Source of the DNA: Uloborus plumipes
Taxonomy: Eukaryota; Arthropoda; Arachnida; Araneae; Uloboridae
NCBI GenBank assembly: GCA_038373865.1
Contig: JAXGGA010004416.1
Coordinates: 1 to 64,000, forward strand
Direction of reading: 5' to 3'
DNA: 64,000 bases
A model generated the notes under the pieces. The model ran no database searches. It saw only the letters and a list, made by a program, of their open reading frames with translations, and was not told where the DNA came from. Numbering within the stretch: position 1 is the first letter of the stretch; the number at the start of each line of letters is the position of its first letter. Positions 45,476-57,194 of this stretch are shown piece after piece. Position numbers and translations under genes: made by a program.

Positions 45476-47747
45476 TGTTGTTACAAAATACTACTTACAG
45501 AAAAGTACTTTATCCGTATCCAATATCGTAGCTCTTTCAGTTTCAGCTCTTTATTAGATCATATATAGACTTTTAGCATTTTTTTACTACTCTAATCAAA
45601 GAATAGCAGGCTTTTGATTTTCCTATATTTCTTAGTCTTCTTGAAGAATTGCAGCAACGATGTGCCCATATTCATTGCTGTCGACTTGTTGTCATCAAAA
45701 AAAAAAGAAAGACTAATCTAAAATTAGACACATTACTAGGGATTATACAAGCAGCAAAGCCTAACACTATAATTATGTGGCCCCAATTTGCTTGAACTGC
45801 TCCTTAGCAAAAAGTAAAATAAGTATAACTTACCTAGGTATAGCAATGTATTCTTTATGAAGAACTGACGATTATGGATATTGAAATTAGAAGTTTGAAC
45901 GAAGAAAGTGATAACGGAAAGAAAACTTCATAGTATCTATAGAGTAGGACAAATATAAAATCATAAATGTCCTCACTTTACACTTAAAAAAGTTACCAAA
46001 TGAGAAAAAAAATGTCCTATAATGGCTGTGTTGTAAATTATCTGAAAAGAAAATCAACACCAAATAACTGAATTAATTGATGTCTTTTTAGCAAACTGTT
46101 CGTTTTATCCCTTGTTACCATATGTAATTGTAAGAAGAGTTTGACTTGAGGATTTTTATTTTTTATTTTTGATGTTTGATCTCTTAGTATACATTGATTG
46201 TCAGCATGAATAAGTGTAAGTAAAAAATAAAAGACGCTAATTCAAAGCTATCAATTTCATTTTCTCAAGTTGCGGGCGGTTATATTGTACTAAGTTCTAA
46301 CTATTAATTTTGTTTAAAAAATAAATAATTCAGCTTCAATATCTTTTTCTAGTGTGTCTTGTCTATATTTCTTTTAACATGCTATACACTGCAAAAAACA
46401 GTATCAAAAATTAGCTTGTGCATTTTTTTTCTCTACCTGTTTCAAATTTCTGCTGCAATCACACTTCGCTATCGTTCTTTCTTTTAAGTTGACGCAAAAA
46501 GCCATTTTTTAATGTATTTATTTATTTATTTATTTAATCGTAACGTTGCTCCTTATAAACCTATTTTTTTAAGTTGAATTTTATAAGCGATTTTACTCTC
46601 CTGTTTTCAAACTTTAATGCTAGTTGAGAAAAATGATGAAAATGTTTGCTTCGTCATAGAGGACATAAAAATCGTGTTAAAATTGATGCTGTTATACACA
46701 TGAAGAACTGTTTTGTTACTAATTTTTTATGAAGATTGCTCTATGTAAATGCTTTTTAATCAGATTTTTTGAATTAAAACACAATAGAAAAAAAAAGACA
46801 GAATAACAAATGAAAAGCGATAAATTTTCTCATTTGCATAGTTTGCACTGGTCTTGGTAAAAATACATGTTTTTTATAATTATTTGTAAATATTAGAACG
46901 AATGAGTGTGTTTTTGCACATTTTATTTCTTTTTTTTCTTTACTGGTACACTTCATTTATTTCTTCATTATTATTTTTTAAGTAAATTTTAGAAAAGTTT
47001 TACATTTTTATGCAGCGAAATGCTGCGTTATTTTCAAAGTACTAGTACGAAATATTGTACTTAAAAATTGAGACATCCTTGAAGCTATAACTAATTTTTG
47101 AATTCAAAAAATCTATGAGTTTATTTCTGTGAAAAATCAGAATTACCTACAAGTGAGAGAAATTTTTTCCGCACTAAAAATATTTAAAAAAATGTAAAAA
47201 AAACTATTCACTTATCATAAAACTTTTTTACGGACACGTTACTTAATGTATCCGAAAAGAGAATAAAGAGGAGAAAATATTCTACTCCGTAATAGCTCAT
47301 TTATTGGAAGTATTTCATTGAAAGATAGGACATGGACTACAAGCTTTATAGCTTTTTTTTCTCAATATCTTTATTACATTTATGGGATTCACCGTTTTCT
47401 TTCAGAAAACAGGGAATTGAGTATGTTCCAAGACATTATTAATAGCACAATCAAGTGTCTTGTTTATGGAACCCCTTAATACATAAATGGCAATGAAGTT
47501 GTAAGATTATCTAAAAAGGACTTTTTCTGCTGCATTAGGACAACATATATTCGTTTTGAATGTCTACGATTACTCTCAAAATCCTTTTGAAACACTTGCC
47601 TTTATGGCAAGTAATGATATGTACCTTTTTATATTGTTCTTGTAATGCAATGTAGTTGTTTTGTTTTGGTATAGGCATATTTATCGGAGTTTTTCTTCTC
47701 AGTTGTACTATTAGAGCAATTTTGTGCAAGTGACGGAAGTAATGACG
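45476..47747. other. Stretch without a supported gene
   Basis: AT-rich. A TTTA microsatellite lies near 46517-46536. A minus-strand frame at 47535-47750 has balanced composition but no recognised motif, and its start is cut by the MITE fragment at 47748. Confidence 0.4.
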
Positions 47748-47810
47748 CACTGTAAAAAATAGATGTTATTTTTACAGTAATAAACTGTAAAATTGCTAAT
47801 TTTACAGTCT
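47748..47810. mobile_element. ACTGTAAAA-type MITE, copy E (fragment)
   Basis: CACTGTAAAAAATAGATGTT followed by two internal modules, then the similarity stops. Confidence 0.65.
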
Positions 47811-48284
47811 TTCAGTACTTTTATTCCAATCATGTGGGTTAGAGAGATTTAAAATGTTTTCTCTTAAATGTGAGACAGTTTAATGATGTATTTATTTTTC
47901 TACGCCATTTAATTATTTTTATTGCAATTTTGCATTTCAAATTAAAAAAAACAATGAAACAGTTGGAAATTGGCATTTTCCGTAACTACTAAAGTTTATA
48001 TTCACGTAAATGATTTAAGGCAGTTAAATTATTTCCCTAGCAATTTCATTCATATTGTGTTGCTAAGATTTTTTTAATTCCGTATTGTACTCATTATAAT
48101 TATATATTAAGAATAAAGGTACCTTAATCACTTGCATAACAATTTTCAGACACAAGATCCATGCATTTTAGGCCCATTTAATATGAAATCTACTCTGTTT
48201 CAATATTTTGTTCTCGATGAAAACCATTACTATTTTTTTCAGAGGGACACATTACTTAAAAATATTAATTTTGTTACAAAAACA

Positions 48285-48660
48285 AAATTAGCTGTCATGG
48301 TGGTAAGACGCTGTCCTTCCCAGCCGTGGACCCGGGTTCTGACCTACGGTGACCAGTCGATGGATTTTCGAGGTGCAGAAATTCCTCAGCGCCTATGCTG
48401 TATGATCGTTCTTGTTTTGTCACGGTCGTTTGACTTTGAATTTTATCGGCAAAATTTAATTCCTAATGCAGTTTCGCATCGAAAAGAGCTGAGGTTCCTC
48501 CATCTGATTCGTGAACGTCAAATGTGAACGTCAAATGCATCCCCGACATTGCATACAAGTCTCAATTGTGGTACATAAAAGACTAGATGCCATATCGGGG
48601 GATCGCATTTAGTCTAAAAAAAGCTTACAGTCGCTTTTACACACCAATTGGAAAGAAAAA
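48285..48660 (+). mobile_element. tRNA-derived SINE
   Basis: The head (about 48290-48360) has an A-box-like CATGGTGGTAAGACG and a B-box-like GGGTTCTGACC at tRNA spacing. The body contains TTCGAGGTGCAGAAATTCC and a TCAGCGCCTATGCTGTATGA word, which I recognise as a SINE body in arthropods. The tail continues with GAACGTCAAATGCATC and CATATCGGGGGATCGCA to an A-rich end near 48657. GAACGTCAAATG is duplicated in tandem at about 48511-48537. The 131-codon plus-strand frame that crosses it is an artefact. Confidence 0.65.
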
Positions 48661-48678
48661 AATCTAACAAGGAACATA

Positions 48679-49017
48679 CACTGCGAAAAAAAATAGCTGT
48701 TATTTTTACAGAATAATACTATCAGCAGAGGTTAAAGTTTAAATCAGTAAAAGCACTGTAATAAATTCTAAAACTAGATATTTTACCTTTTCGTTAATGT
48801 AAAACTAGCAAATTTACAGTTTATTGTTGCAAAACTAGCAGTTTTACCATAAAATTATCCATATTATATTGCAAAAAAACAGTATATTACTGGCAGCAGA
48901 CGTTCCAGTTTAAAACTGTAAAATGCACTGTAATAAATTATGAAACTAGCAATTTTACAGTTTATTACTGTAAAATTAATTGTACTATATTGTGAAAACA
49001 ATATCTATTTTTTAGTG
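48679..49017. mobile_element. ACTGTAAAA-type MITE, copy F (339 bp)
   Basis: Starts CACTGCGAAAAA and ends TTTTTTAGTG with TA on both sides (48677-48678, 49018-49019). The interior modules are more diverged than in copy C; the GGCAGCAGA-GTTCCAGTTTAAAACTG block is present near 48892. Confidence 0.75.
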
Positions 49018-49426
49018 TACATATAAACTACACTCTTATTTTCTCACTTATATTTCCTTAAAGTTAAAAGCACATTTTGTTGATTGTTTAAAATAAGATT
49101 GCAGATTATATCAGAAACTACTACACAAGTTGCTTTTAAAGAAATTCCGGATAAAATAGAAGTTTATTGAAAGATTTAAAGATTAAAACGTAAAGAAGAC
49201 AATCAAAGGATTGCTCCTTTTTCTTTCCAAACATCCATTCTTACTTTTGCCTTAGGGAAAAATCGATAGGTCAAGTTTATATAGCAGTTTTGTAATGTTA
49301 AAAACTTGTGTTTTTATTGGTATAGCAATCTAGAATCGGACTAGCACAAAGTTGCGTTTAGATATTAATAGGTTTGTAAAAACATAAAAAAATATAAGTG
49401 CTTCAATTTTAATTTGATTTTTTTCT

Positions 49427-49469
<43 letters not shown>

Positions 49470-50204
49470 TTTTTGTTTGTTTTTTCAGCAGTGAACAAGC
49501 ACAGAACACGAATCAATTTGTTAAAATTATTTATTTTGTGCTTAGAGCAACACTGTAACTTGCACTCATGCAGTGTGACTGATATTACCGTTGCGTTTAT
49601 GAAGGTTGCGTTGAATGGGATTATTTGAGTGAACAAATTGGGCAAAATTTAAATGCAAAGAAAGACATTCTAAAAAGTCATTTTTTTTCACCTGCATGTA
49701 TGATTTTTGTTTAATTAAATTTTTAGAGTTTTTAAAACTGGTTAGAGACTTTCTTTATTGAATTTCGTATTACAACAGTGATTTTGAGTCTGATAATTTA
49801 AATTTATTCCTGAACAATTTAAACTGATCACATGCACTATAATGAAAAGTCAATAATGATTATTATAATAAAAATCCCTGTGTCGTACGAGATCTGTAAA
49901 AAAGTGTGGTACTGAAGAAGGGCCTTTGAAAAAAAAAATATGCTCTAATCTTTATTTACATATAATTACATCCCTTATTAAGAGCCACTGCTAGAATAAC
50001 ATTTTGAATAGATGTTCTGTTCATATCGAAAAATCCTCAAATTTAAGTATTTTACTGTTTTTTTTTTAAATTATTCTTATTATGATCATATATATGGGTG
50101 ATTCTCTGTAAACTCACAATAGACCTTGCGGAAGCTATCCGGGCATATTTGTTTGATATTTTCTTAAAATTACAATACTATTGCTTAGGAAATAAATATA
50201 TTAC
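49018..50204. other. Stretch without a supported gene
   Basis: AT-rich, with an ATTT microsatellite at 49426-49474. Nothing else seen. Confidence 0.45.
49426..49474. repeat. (ATTT)n microsatellite, about 12 units
   Basis: Uninterrupted ATTT units. Confidence 0.95.
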
Positions 50205-50214
50205 CTTTGTTCAA

Positions 50215-50317
50215 GTTTTTTGTGTTTTTCTGATAAATCACGGGAGCAGACATGCCCCCTGCCGCATTGATAGACAGGGGACTGTCTATTTTCCCTTCGT
50301 GGCATAATAATTGCAAA
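50215..50317 (-). other. Candidate coding exon with partial RING-like motif
   Basis: On the minus strand, TTTCAATTAG at about 50318-50327 can serve as an acceptor and AAAG|GTAATA (exon end 50215) as a donor. One frame is open across the exon and reads PVYQCGRGHVCS then a SEKHKKLEQ segment. The C-x3-H block resembles the second half of a RING finger of the SIAH type (family motif CxxGHxxCxxC), but here one residue is missing between H and C and the last Cys is absent, so it would be degenerate. Another candidate exon lies 114 bases upstream; the reading frames do not join simply, so exon 1 may be non-coding. Confidence 0.3.
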
Positions 50318-50430
50318 CTAATTGAAATATAATTCATTACGAAACTATTGACAAATTTAGACACAAATCATAGAAATAATAAATAATAAGTTTGATAATT
50401 AAAATAATTCACATTAACAAAGTCACTTAC

Positions 50431-50560
50431 CAGAGTACAGTTTTTGAAACTGCCAAAGTGAAACTTCCATCAGAAATGTAGCTCTGACACTAAACAAAAT
50501 GGCATCCCGCCGCCGTTCTTAGCAATTTTGACCAACTTCACACTGATTACTATTCAATTT
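50431..50560 (-). other. Candidate first exon with strong donor
   Basis: On the minus strand, CTG|GTAAGTGAC (exon end 50431) is a near-perfect splice donor. Upstream lies a less AT-rich, CpG-containing segment (about 50500-50520) like a 5' UTR. It contains ATGs at 50515 (an 11-codon frame) and 50470 (open to the donor, product starting MEVSLWQF). This fits the first exon of a minus-strand gene with the exon at 50215-50317 next. No family can be assigned. Confidence 0.3.
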
Positions 50561-51539
50561 GCCCCAAATAAAATTTATAAGCGTAACGGATTTTTTTCAG
50601 TTGCAGCTTTGCATTTTTGGCAGGAGACAGTTGATATTAAATTTTAGAAATAACATAACTAGACCTTATTTTATGTAGAAATACAGTTGCATTAGATATT
50701 ATTTGCCGACTTTATGTATTGTTAAACGGTTTTTAAAAATATTACCTCTAATTGTCAATTTTAGGAACAGAACAGCCAGCGAACTGTTTTTAGCTGTTCG
50801 ATAATTTCTAAAAAAAATTAAATTGTTGTTACTCCAAATACAATTGTGCTGTAAAGTTTTTTTTCTAGTGCTTTATTTGAACTAAGGGATAATTACTTTA
50901 TTACATTTTAATACTTTTAAAATACTCGGTTCGTACAACCATTTGCCAGTTTACAGAGGAACGCCCACATATATATTATATAACCCTCATCGTAATGTTG
51001 CTAAGTATATAACAAAGTAAATGAACGAATCTATATTTTTACTCCAATTAGCTATGACAAAACTTTAACCACTCAGTTTAACCACAGCTACGAGTGTTTT
51101 TGAAACTATTTCCTAAAGTAACGAGTCTTTAAATGTTTTTACCTACGAAATGAGTGAAATATGACTAAGCACATTAGTGCAGTTAGATCTGAGCATTGAG
51201 TAACGATTTCTTTCAAGCTCCAATTTCTAAAAGATTTGTCGGAAAGAGTTTATCCAGAGTTCTCTTGCAGAAGTTTCTCGTTAATCTCTCGCTCAATTTT
51301 ACTTTTACGGTGCAGAAGAAGAAACTTGAAACTTGACAGATTGGTAGAAGAAAAAAATATGATATTCTATCATAAAAGGAAATGTGAAACATTGATCGAT
51401 TCTGAAAATTATTCAGTTCTTGGCAAAATATCTTGTCTATTGACTCTTAATGGTACGGTGAATTTGTTTCCGGACATTATTTTTTTTCTAGTCTATTATT
51501 CAAATTATTGAACTAGTTGATAAACAAAAATGTATATAA
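50561..51539. other. Stretch without a supported gene
   Basis: AT-rich; the open frame at 51236-51511 has no ATG and no recognised motif. Nothing else seen. Confidence 0.4.
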
Positions 51540-51896
51540 ACAAGAAGTTCTGGCAAGAACTAAACGAACTTACTTTACCGTATACCGACATGGCAATTCT
51601 AGCACCTGATCAATTTTCTCTTAATTTGCTATAGCTGAAAATTATGTCAAACAAATCTTTTTGGCATTTAAAGATTATTTTATTTCTAAAAACAAAATCT
51701 ATCTCTCTCATCAGATGAAATAAGTACATAACAAGAAGTTCTGTCAAGAACTAAACGAGCCTACTTTCCCGTACATCGACATCGGCATTCTAGCATCTGA
51801 TCATTATTCTCTTGATTATCTAAGACTAAAAATTATGTCAAACATACCTTTAAAAGCAAAATATACCTCTCTCATCAGATGAAATAGACACATAAA
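51540..51896. repeat. Tandem duplication, unit about 190 bp, two copies
   Basis: Units 51540-51730 and 51731-51896 share CAAGAAGTTCTG(G/T)CAAGAA, a CGACAT word, ATTCTAGCA(C/T)CTGATCA, AAAATTATGTCAAACA and TCTCTCATCAGATGAAATA in the same order. The second copy has small deletions. Non-coding. Confidence 0.8.
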
Positions 51897-52264
51897 AAGT
51901 AAATAAATGAATAAATAAAGTTTTGTCGCACCTTTTAAAGAATGTAACTGTTACAGTTCTTCCGTAGAAAAATTCCTCAATTGTTTTCAAAAAAAAATTA
52001 AAAGTACAAAGTACATCAAAACACATTTTATCAAAGAAAGAAAAAAAAAGAAAAAAAAGAAAAAAAAACTCGTCCGTTGATAAAATGTCTCGAATTTCAC
52101 TTTTAATCCGTTGCCAGTTGTTAAATATAAATTAAGAATAAAATGCCCTAGTGAATGAAACATTTTTGTTACAAAAAAAATCATCTGCCAAAAAAATAAT
52201 AATAATAATAATAAATTCAATAAAACAAATGAATAAATAAACAAAAAATCGTCTGCACAGTCAG

Positions 52265-52660
52265 TCATTTTTTTCGGACTGTTTACTCAAAAGTTATTAG
52301 GGGTGACAGCTTGCTTGAGCGGTTCAATGTTGAATGAAAAATTGTTCAAATCGGAAATGTAAATACGGGAATGAAGTATCCTTGAAAAGTTCTTTCCAAC
52401 AAAAAAAAGTTTGTTCAAATCGGACTGTTCATTAAAAAGTTTGTATCGCGGGACCGGTTATTTGAACGGCTCAAAGTTGAACCAAAAATTGTTCAAATCA
52501 AAAAATCAAATATGGGAATCAGCTGTATTCGCCGAGATCTTTCCAACAAAAAAAAGTTTGTCCAAATCGGAATGTTCATTCAAAAGTTATTAGGGGGGGG
52601 GGGACAGACAGACAGACCGACCGACAGACCGACAGACCGACCGACACACAAATTCCCTAT
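52265..52660. repeat. Repeat with CCAACAAAAAAAAGTTTGT blocks and GACA/GACC tail
   Basis: The block TTTCCAACAAAAAAAAGTTT plus (G/T)TCCAAATCGGA-type sequence and a TTCATT(A/C)AAAAGTT word occurs twice (about 52395-52440 and 52540-52590), with an older copy near 52270. It is followed by 11 G residues and about 45 bases of GACA/GACC simple repeat (52604-52648). Related sequences occur at 33225-33262 (GACAGACA tail) and 62459-62515. This looks like the end of a dispersed element; the class is not clear. Confidence 0.55.
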
Positions 52661-53400
52661 CTCAATACCCTACTTTCAAATTTTTAATTTTTCGATATTC
52701 ATTTTACTCATTTACTTATATTTTTTTAACTTGGCGATATTTTTTGGACTTGGCGATATTTTTTCGATGCATTAAGCTACTTTTAATACTTTTTTCGTCT
52801 TTCTTTTATTTTTAACGGGAAAGTAGGCTAAAAAGTAAATAAACGATTGAATAAAGAAGTAGGTCCATATAAACAATACAACAGGAAGGGCCAAGCTCCA
52901 CATTTGACGTTAAGCAGAAAAATAAAGCAGAAACGTAAAATGGATTCAATAGTGTTTCTATGGAAAGTACTCGGATTTTCGGTAGCGTTTTCTGCTGATA
53001 TGGAGCAGGGCCCTTATATTTTTTTTTCAAAAAATCCTTAATCTCCCCCCCCCCCCTTAATTGAAAACATATCAAAATACATTTTATCAAAAGAAATCTG
53101 CTGTAACTAAAATCTCGAACTTTATTTTATAACATCGCCAATAATTAAACATACATAAGAAAATTAATTTACTTTAGAAAATGCATAAACCCAGAGCAAA
53201 ATTTTTTTAATTGAAATTTTGTTTAAGAAATAAAAAAAAACAGTCTATCAAAAAAATAATTTAATTAGGAAAGCTACATCATCTCTTTGGGAGCAAGAGG
53301 TATGATTAACAAAATAAAAAATATATTTATGATGTAATAAATATATTTTCATCTCCCGAGCAAAAATTTCAACTCGTCTGAGACGGCAACGTTTACTAAA
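52661..53400. other. Stretch with a 20-bp double and a C run
   Basis: ACTTGGCGATATTTTTT occurs twice in direct tandem (about 52729-52765), and a run of C lies at 53045-53056. No gene seen. Confidence 0.45.
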
Positions 53401-56400
53401 AACGTTTTAAATTGATTAGTTTTGTAACAAGATGTTTCGCACTACCCTACACAGAATTAATATGGAAAACTACTTTGAAAATGACAAAGAGTAACAAAGA
53501 ATTATTTCTGAGCAATTTCAACGGAACAATGGTAAAACAATTAAATATTTTTGACATGTTTGAATTAAAAATAAAGTATTGCTGGAATATGAGCCAAATT
53601 TGATGTTTCATTGTGCGTTAAGTCAACTAAGGGCTTCATTAAACTCTAACAGAATTTGATCAGATCAAATATGATCTATTGTATTTACTAATCGCACAGC
53701 CAAAATTTTCTTTTTCCCGAGGCAGAAATACTTTTCTCGCGACGCAACTGATAGACAGAATTCAATCAAATTGAACAAAATCGAGTTGAATGGTGCTCTA
53801 AATATTGAATATTTGTTCAATAAGTCCTCATGAATAAAAAAAAAAAAATGCAGTACATGCCCTTAACTTACATTTGTTATAAACTACAAAAATAATAAGA
53901 TATTGCCTTTTTTGAAAATCTGTCATGATATTTACTAAAGAAAAAATATTTTTCAGTGATAAAAACAATAAGCTTAGAAAGGACATTTTTCCATGAAAAA
54001 AAAATCAAACTCAAAATGAGATAGAAAATTAGAAAGCTGTTTTTAGTTCAAAAACATTTTCAGAATTTTATATAAGTTAATAACCCAAATAAGAGGAAGT
54101 CTATTTTACAAAACATTCTCTCAGAAAATTTGCACCCAGCATTTTCTATATACTTTGATGAGGAAACTTTCTTATAAAATTTTTAAAATAGTAATGAAAT
54201 TAAAAACAATTTTAATCAACACACATGTGAAATAATTTAAAAAGTTGCTTTAAAGGAACGAATTTTATGTCTATTAAATTTTGTTTAATTTTTTTGTTTA
54301 AATTATTAATTTTGTTAAGTGTTAAGTATTTCAAATGCAAGCTATTCACAAAAGGCAGTTTAAATTAATTAACGAACAGAGTCAATATAGTTATTTTCAA
54401 ACAGCAGCAATTTAATAATGGATTTTTGATATGGAAATTTTAAAAAATGTAATGTCTATTAAAATGGGACGGAGCATTTATTTCGCTCAAACGTATATTT
54501 CGTTGCACTGGTATTTCCTGGAATATTTTACTTCGTATGAAAATCCCATTTGCAGGGAGAGGGGAGTGGATCGTTGCAGGTGGATATATTAAACTCTGCC
54601 TTTCCAGGTAGATAGAGGGCATGATTATAAGTGTATTGGTTAACCGCAAGCATTATGTAATGAATACCGGTTTTATCAAAAGTATTCATTTCCTGTATTA
54701 AAATAGCTTACTGTATTTCTTAACGTGCATTAAAACAGTTGTTTGGTAATACGCATTGCAAAATTTTTTCACTTAATTTCTAATGTTTTAGTTTTTGCCC
54801 TGTGTAATTTATCATAACTTTCTGAATCTGCGAAGTATGAAAAAAGTACAAGGTACTCATAAGAAAAAAGTCTACTTTTAAATTGTCTAGCGACGAAACT
54901 ACTGCGCAGAAATTAAAGAAAGTTTGTGCACAACATAATAAAAGGATTTGAATTTGATTGAGCAAAAAAAAAAAAAGTTTGAAATGTCGCCACCGGAACG
55001 CATTTTTAGTTAATGTTGTGAAACATATACATTAACCAAATATATATAAGAATCATATTGAACAGTTCCATCACTGAGTGGACACTGGAATGTCCCGTCG
55101 ATTTTTGGTGTTGTACACCTGAGTGCTTTAAACGGTTATCTTACGTAAACAGTGACTGATTTACATTTTATTGCTACTTCAATATTATTTTCTGTATGTG
55201 GCTTGCTGAGAGAAGAAAACCAATACTGAAAAGTTCAATCCCCTTCAAAGCATTGTGTATCAGATTATTTCAAAGAAATTTTCACGATTCGAAATGTGCA
55301 TTTATGTTTTCTAGTGAACTGTTAAGTACTCCTTGTCTTCGCTCATAGTTATTCATACAAATCAATGGACGTTTGGAAAAGAAACCACATTTTATCACTG
55401 CTTTACGCAATTAATTGAAAGTTTGTAAGGATCAAAATCTCACGTATATTTATATTATGTTTTTTTTTAATGGCTTATTATTATATGCGGTGCTTATTGA
55501 TCTTTTGTAATAAATATTTGTAATTTGCACATTAATTTTCTTATTTGAGGACATGGTCCGTCGATGGAGACTTAATGATCCATCCCTAAAAGCCCGCTGT
55601 CATGAATGAATTTCATGCTAAATTATTTGGCTTAAATTTTAATTCTTTTCTTAATATGTTTATCATGAAAAATAATATTCTTATCCTACAGGACATATAT
55701 CAAATAAATATTACTATATTTAATGTAAACTTAGAGTTGGAGCTACATGCGAAGTAAATTATAAACTCTTACCTGAACCATTGATAACAATCTTTCTTCA
55801 GCAGCAACGCTATAAAGCTTAATTTGTAAATTGTACCTAACCTGTGAAACATACATTTATTTCACTAAACATGGGCAAAGACATACTGGAGACGACTGCA
55901 TATATTTTGTCATTAGAGCAGTTTTGTAGAATATATAAAAATTCAGTAAAAAATGGAATATGTAGTCCATATGAAATATTTTCTTCCAGAAATTACAAAT
56001 TGGCTTGAAAGTAAAGTGATTTTTTTCTAAATGACAGCAGCAGCTGTGATTATTTTGAGGCAGACGTGATAAATCTTCTCTTTTCTCTAACTCCGACATT
56101 TTAAGTACCAGTATATTCAGAAAGACAATTTCTTCGTATAAGACAAAAAAGTGTAACGTATTTGATAAATTCAATAGCTTATTGTTGTCTGTACCTAATA
56201 AGCAAACCAAATAAAATGCTGTGATTTTTAAACTAAAGGAGAAACAGAAAAAAAGTATGTTTTTTTCCGTAGTAATTATAATGTGTCATATGGTTTTCTT
56301 AATGTTATGTTTGTATATGCTTGACTACTAAATAGTAATTAAGTATGCAAAATATTGCAAACGGCTTAGTTATTTATTTTTTGACAAAAATAACACTAAA

Positions 56401-57190
56401 TGGATGAATATAAAATAATTTGGCAGTACATTATTATATTATTTTATACAGTTTTTTAAAGAGAATTTCCAGCTTTTGAAAGTTTAGAAACCACTTAAAA
56501 TAATATATGTGGGCAATTCTTTAGAAAGGCTCAATTAAAAAAACTCATAACAACCGCAGAAAAGGGTTTTCCATTTCCTCTTTTTTTATTTGCTATCATC
56601 TAATGAGAAAAATAACATCCTTTTAACTGTGCAAAATAATATTTATTTATATGGAGGCTTAATACAACTACTTAAGTGTCAAACTAAATAGTTTTTCATT
56701 AAAATTTTATTATTTTGGCTAATTAACTATTTTTTACCTTTATAAAGAAAACATTACTATTTAAAGAGTATATTTAATGGAATCTTTAAAAAATCTCTAC
56801 TGCGGAAAAACAAGAGTATTTTCACTAAGAAATAGTTTTACAAACTTAGAAAAATAATATATTTTTAGCTTTTTTAAATAATAAAAACTGTGAAAGTCTG
56901 GATTAAATTAGATTTTTTTTTTAATCTAAAATGCATACTTATTACACTTTGATGTTTTTTACAAGTCTGTAAAAAGAGGTGGGAAGCGGGTCAGAATTAA
57001 TGTTGAAATTAGCGTACACTTAATAAGATATCCTAACGTGATAGCGATTTTGTACGAATCGGAACACATATTTTTAAACACATGAAAATTTTAATTAATT
57101 AAAAAGAACTCAGAAAAATAGGTTTTTAAAAAACTAAGCCTAGGTAACAGCTGTCTGACAAAAAGAGAAGTTTCATGTAAACAAAATGAA
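53401..57190. other. AT-rich stretch without a supported gene
   Basis: Nothing recognised. Minus-strand frames at 54440-54649 and 55857-56210 (117 codons, Cys-rich middle) have no splice or family support. Confidence 0.45.
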
Positions 57191-57194
57191 ATAT

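Noticed and set aside
48132..48527. 131-codon plus-strand open frame
   Set aside because: Its second half is the SINE at 48285-48660 read through; the first half is low-complexity AT-rich DNA.
52812..53090. 92-codon minus-strand frame
   Set aside because: Spans a poly-C run and AT-rich DNA, with no recognised domain; chance.
55857..56210. 117-codon minus-strand open frame
   Set aside because: It is long for the region, but has no recognised motif, no splice context and an AT-driven residue composition (F, L, N, K, I). Treated as chance.
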